This document shows positions 61,292 to 64,000 of a DNA stretch of 64,000 nucleotides, in pieces. The notes under the pieces are model-generated. The model did not search any database. It worked only from the letters and a program-made list of their open reading frames with translations, and was not told where the DNA came from. Source of the stretch: UBA4744 sp963723165 (GTDB lineage Bacteria > Actinomycetota > Acidimicrobiia > Spongiisociales > UBA4744); contig CAVRPP010000006.1 of NCBI GenBank assembly GCA_963723165.1, positions 1 to 64,000 of the forward strand, written 5' to 3'. Made by a program: the position numbers and the translations under genes. How positions within the stretch are numbered: the stretch's first letter is position 1; each line of letters opens with the position of its first letter.

Positions 61292-62388
61292 TGGCGACCT
61301 ATCGAGAGTCCGGAGTCGATCTCGACGCCGCAGAGAGGCTGGTGGCCGGCATCGGCCCCGCCGTGCAGGGAACCTGGAACGACCAGGTGGTCGGTGGTTT
61401 CGGGGGATTTGCCGCCGGGATCCGTCTTCCCCCCGGCTACGAGCACCCGGTGCTGATGATGAGCACCGACGGGGTAGGCACCAAGACTGAGCTGGCCCGG
61501 ATGACGAATCGACTCGACGGTCTTGGCTTCGATCTGGTGGCGATGTGCGTCGACGACCTGGCGGCGGTTGGGGCGCGCCCCGTTGCCTTCACCGACTACC
61601 TGGCGGTCGGTGAGCTGCGGCCGGACCGGGATCAGGTCCTGATCGAATCGGTGGCGGCGGCCTGTTCGGTGGCGGGTTGTGCACTTCTGGGAGGCGAGAC
61701 GGCCGAGCACCCGGGCGTGATGCCGATCGATGCCTTCGACCTGGCAGGCGCCGCATTGGGAATTGTCGAAGAAGGCAAAGAAGTGACCGGCGCTGCCATC
61801 GAGGCCGGTGATTCCGTTCTCGGCGTTGCCAGCAGCAACCTTCGATCCAACGGCTTCTCGCTGGTCAGGGCAGTGTTCGAAGCTGCCGACCTCGACACCC
61901 CGCTCCATGACGGACGCACTCTTGGGGAAGAGTTGCTCGAGCCATCTGTGATCTATGCACCCGCAGTGCTCGACGCTGTGGCGACCGGATCCGTGCGGGG
62001 ACTCGCCCACATCACCGGCGGCGGTCTTGGAGGCAATCTCCCACGCGTTTTGCCTGCCGGGCTGATCGCCACCATAGAACGGGGCTCCTGGCAGGTACCG
62101 ACCGTGTTCCGTGTCGTCCAGGAGGCGGGTTCGGTTTCAGAAGATGAGATGTTCCGCACGTTCAACATGGGCATCGGGTTCGTCGCGGTGGTGGCGCCGT
62201 CCGATACGACCGAGGTGCAAGCCGTTCTGAACGAGCACGGTCATCGCAGCTGGATTATCGGAGAAGTGCAACCAGGGCGCTGGACCTGGAGTTCGTTTCG
62301 TCTAGCAACCCGGGGTGACCGCATGTGGACGGGTTCGACCCGGGCGGCGGCTTCCTTCGCTATGGCAGAATGCAACCGGCTCCCCTGA
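61288..62388 (+). CDS. purM: Phosphoribosylformylglycinamidine cyclo-ligase
   Basis: Forms AIR from FGAM. 366 residues. MATYRESGVDLDAAERLVAG, GGFGGFAAGIRLPPGYEHPV, LMMSTDGVGTKTELA, AMCVDDLAAVGARPVAFTDY, GCALLGGETAEHPGVMPIDA, SNLRSNGFSLVRAVFE and RGLAHITGGGLGGNLPRVLP. Complete and normal. ATG overlaps the purF stop. Eleven bases separate it from the aminotransferase gene. Confidence 0.96.
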   Translation: MMATYRESGVDLDAAERLVAGIGPAVQGTWNDQVVGGFGGFAAGIRLPPGYEHPVLMMSTDGVGTKTELARMTNRLDGLGFDLVAMCVDDLAAVGARPVAFTDYLAVGELRPDRDQVLIESVAAACSVAGCALLGGETAEHPGVMPIDAFDLAGAALGIVEEGKEVTGAAIEAGDSVLGVASSNLRSNGFSLVRAVFEAADLDTPLHDGRTLGEELLEPSVIYAPAVLDAVATGSVRGLAHITGGGLGGNLPRVLPAGLIATIERGSWQVPTVFRVVQEAGSVSEDEMFRTFNMGIGFVAVVAPSDTTEVQAVLNEHGHRSWIIGEVQPGRWTWSSFRLATRGDRMWTGSTRAAASFAMAECNRLP

Positions 62389-62399
62389 AAGGAACCTGA

Positions 62400-63673
62400 A
62401 TGACCGAATACCCTTCTGAAGATCTCCTGGCCCCGGTTGTGTCCTACAACACAGACATCCTCGCCGATCGCGCCCAGGGCTTGTGGGTATACGATCGGGC
62501 AGGCAACCGCTTCGCCGACTTCACCAGTGGAACGGCCGTCACGAACCTCGGCCACAACCATCCGCGGGTGGTGGCAGCGGCCCGCGACCAGATGGATCGA
62601 GTTCGTCCATGCCGGGTGCGTCTTCCGGTATGAGTCCGTTATCAGGCTGGCCGAAAAGCTCCACTCCGTAACTCCGGACGGGATCGAGAAGTTTGGTTTC
62701 GCCAACTCAGGTGCTGAGGCCGTCGAGGCGGCGGTCAAGCTGGCTAAATACGTCACGGGACGACAGGGCGTGATCACGATGCGCGGGGCATTTCACGGTC
62801 GCACCATGGGATCGGTGGCATACACCACGTCCAACGCCGAAGTATCGGGATGGATATCACCCGATTCTTGGATCGGTCTTCGTAACGCCCTTTCCGCGCC
62901 CGTATCGGTGGCGCAAATCCGAAGAGGAGTCGACGGAGCTGGCCCTCAGTGAATTGCAGTACAAGTTCAAACACGAAGTAACGCCCAGAAACATTGCCGC
63001 GTTTCTCGTCGAGCCCGTGCAGGGCGAGGGCGGGTACTACCCGGCACCTCCGGCGTTCCTCGAGGCCCTCCGGGAGATCGCGGATCAGCACGGCATCATG
63101 CTGATCTTCGACGAGGTGCAGAGCGGTTTCGGTCGGACGGCCGAATGGTTTTCGTCCGACCACTATCCCGTCGACCCAGACATCATCGCCATGGGCAAGG
63201 GCATCGCCAACGGTCTGCCGCTTTCCGCGTACGGCGCCTCGGCGGAAATCCTGGACCGGTGGCCGGCGGGCTCGCACGGAACCACCTTTGGTGGGAATCC
63301 CGTTTCTTGTGCTGCGGCCGGCGCGGTGATCGATGTGATGGGAGAGCTCCTTCCCCACGCCCGCGAGCTATCGGCACACGCCTTCGAACGACTGCAGAAG
63401 CTCCAGGTCGCCCATGACACGATTGGAGAGGTCCGGGGACTTGGATTGATGATCGGAATCGAGCTCGTCAAGGATCGCGAGTCGCGCGAACCAGACGCCG
63501 AGGCCATGGCCTTCGTCGCCCAATACGGGCTTGAACGCGAGCTCATCATTATCAGCTGCGGCCCCGACGGCAACGTCATCCGGTTCATTCCGCCGTTGAT
63601 CACCACGATGGAAGAGCTCGACCAAGCGATCGACACCATGGATGAAGCTCTGAGCGAATACCAACGGCACTAA
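62400..63673 (+). CDS. Class III aminotransferase (4-aminobutyrate aminotransferase-like), frame broken by two single-base insertions
   Basis: PLP enzyme of the omega-amino-acid transaminase group. Frame one: MTEYPSEDLLAPVVSYN to AAARDQMD. An extra base near 62598 leads to EFVHAGCVFRYES, then EKFGFANSGAEAVEAAVKLA and MRGAFHGRTMGSVAYTTSNA. Another extra base near 62839 leads to KYRDGYHPILGSVFVTPFPR, then FLVEPVQGEGGYYPAP, LIFDEVQSGFGRTAEWFSSD, the PLP lysine in IIAMGKGIANGLPLSAYG and HGTTFGGNPVSCAAAGAV. Correcting both gives about 424 residues, normal length. Not a purine gene; it is downstream of purM. Error or recent decay cannot be told apart from this sequence. Confidence 0.85.
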
Positions 63674-63720
63674 TCACACGCTGCGCCTGGTGAAGGCGGT
63701 CCATCGGAGACACGCAGTGA

Positions 63721-64000
63721 TCAGCGGATCAAATCCCGTCCCAGACGCGCCCACAGGGCGGCGGCACCAGCGGCAATCAGCCCGGCCACCAACGAGACCA
63801 CGATGACCGGCCACGGCGAGCTGTTGCTCGGCGAGATCGGCTCGGAAACGCCGACTGCCTGCAACCCCGAGGCTCCTCCCGGATCTTGTTCCGCATCAGG
63901 CTGGGTCGTGGTGGTATCGGCGGCGCTGAACTCCTGACCGGCGGCGAGCGCTGCACTGAAGGCCACCAGCGCCTCGATCTCTTCGTCGCTCATCTGATCT
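63721..64000 (-). CDS. C-terminal part of a protein, probably cytochrome c domain plus C-terminal membrane helix (partial)
   Basis: About 93 codons visible; the frame is open to the window edge and the ATG at 63993 has only seven bases before it, so it is likely an internal Met. The visible start MSDEEIEALVAFSAALAAGQ matches the last helix of class I cytochrome c domains. A Thr/Asp-rich linker follows, then a membrane helix (PWPVIVVSLVAGLIAAGAAA) and a basic end. The haem CxxCH would be outside the window, so this is inference from one helix. It could equally be another protein with a similar helix. Confidence 0.5.
   Translation of the reverse strand, partial: DQMSDEEIEALVAFSAALAAGQEFSAADTTTTQPDAEQDPGGASGLQAVGVSEPISPSNSSPWPVIVVSLVAGLIAAGAAALWARLGRDLIR

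Overview
The window is a gene-dense, high-GC bacterial segment (about 60% or more GC by eye) with short intergenic gaps, many ATGA/GTGA/TGATG stop-start overlaps and frequent GTG/TTG starts. The gene content points to an actinobacterium, possibly an uncultured Acidimicrobiia-like lineage: lipoproteins with Thr-rich linkers, a PurC-PurS-PurQ-PurL order, an LCP-family wall protein, a candidate Pho box built of 11-bp GTTCACC-like direct repeats, and DUF3179 and COG4880 proteins. The lineage is inferred; there is no rRNA or tRNA gene in the window to test it.

Layout. 1-4.3 kb (minus): general L-amino-acid ABC importer aapJQMP. 4.5-6.4 kb (minus): dxs, broken by one apparent base deletion. 6.6-9.6 kb (plus): a second amino-acid ABC importer followed by two small paralogous one-helix proteins separated by heptamer repeats. 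9.7-27.3 kb: a phosphate/polyphosphate island with a HemD-like gene at its edge: Na/Pi cotransporter plus PhoU-like protein, PhoR-PhoP, PhoU, PstBACS with a candidate Pho box, a divergent COG4880 lipoprotein, SixA, polyphosphate kinase, a Nudix hydrolase and a CYTH-CHAD protein. 27.6-30.8 kb: a secreted Ig/PKD-like protein with a long polybasic repeat tail and a five-zinc-ribbon membrane protein. 30.9-32.7 kb (minus): TetR regulator plus amidohydrolase. 32.8-37.2 kb: purA-purD-purE-purB. 37.8-44.1 kb (minus): peptide/nickel-type ABC importer. 44.3-45.8 kb: OsmC protein and LCP protein. 46-49.1 kb: zinc importer znuA-znuB divergent from zur-znuC around a palindromic Zur-type operator. 49.2-55.3 kb: small membrane protein, DUF547, glutamine amidotransferase, zinc-ribbon/propeller protein, DUF3179 lipoprotein. 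55.4-62.4 kb: purC-purS-purQ-purL-(zinc-ribbon gene on minus)-purF-purM. 62.4-63.7 kb: class III aminotransferase. The right edge cuts a minus-strand gene whose visible end resembles the end of a cytochrome c domain plus a membrane anchor.

How the genes work together. Three binding-protein-dependent importers each place the lipoprotein gene first and separate it from the permease genes by a strong GC hairpin, which should give excess binding protein. The phosphate island couples high-affinity Pi uptake, its two-component control and polyphosphate synthesis and turnover. Two purine operons supply most steps of de novo IMP and AMP synthesis (purN, purH and purK are absent here).

Caveats. dxs, purL and the aminotransferase carry five single-base frame changes in otherwise well conserved reading frames. 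Sequencing or assembly error is the simplest explanation for the essential genes. No CRISPR array, insertion sequence, phage gene, tRNA or rRNA was seen. Most of the window is ordinary housekeeping and transport. The least explained items are the polybasic repeat protein beside the CHAD/PPK genes, the paired one-helix proteins, the extra periplasmic domains in two ABC permeases, and dispersed intergenic heptamer repeats.
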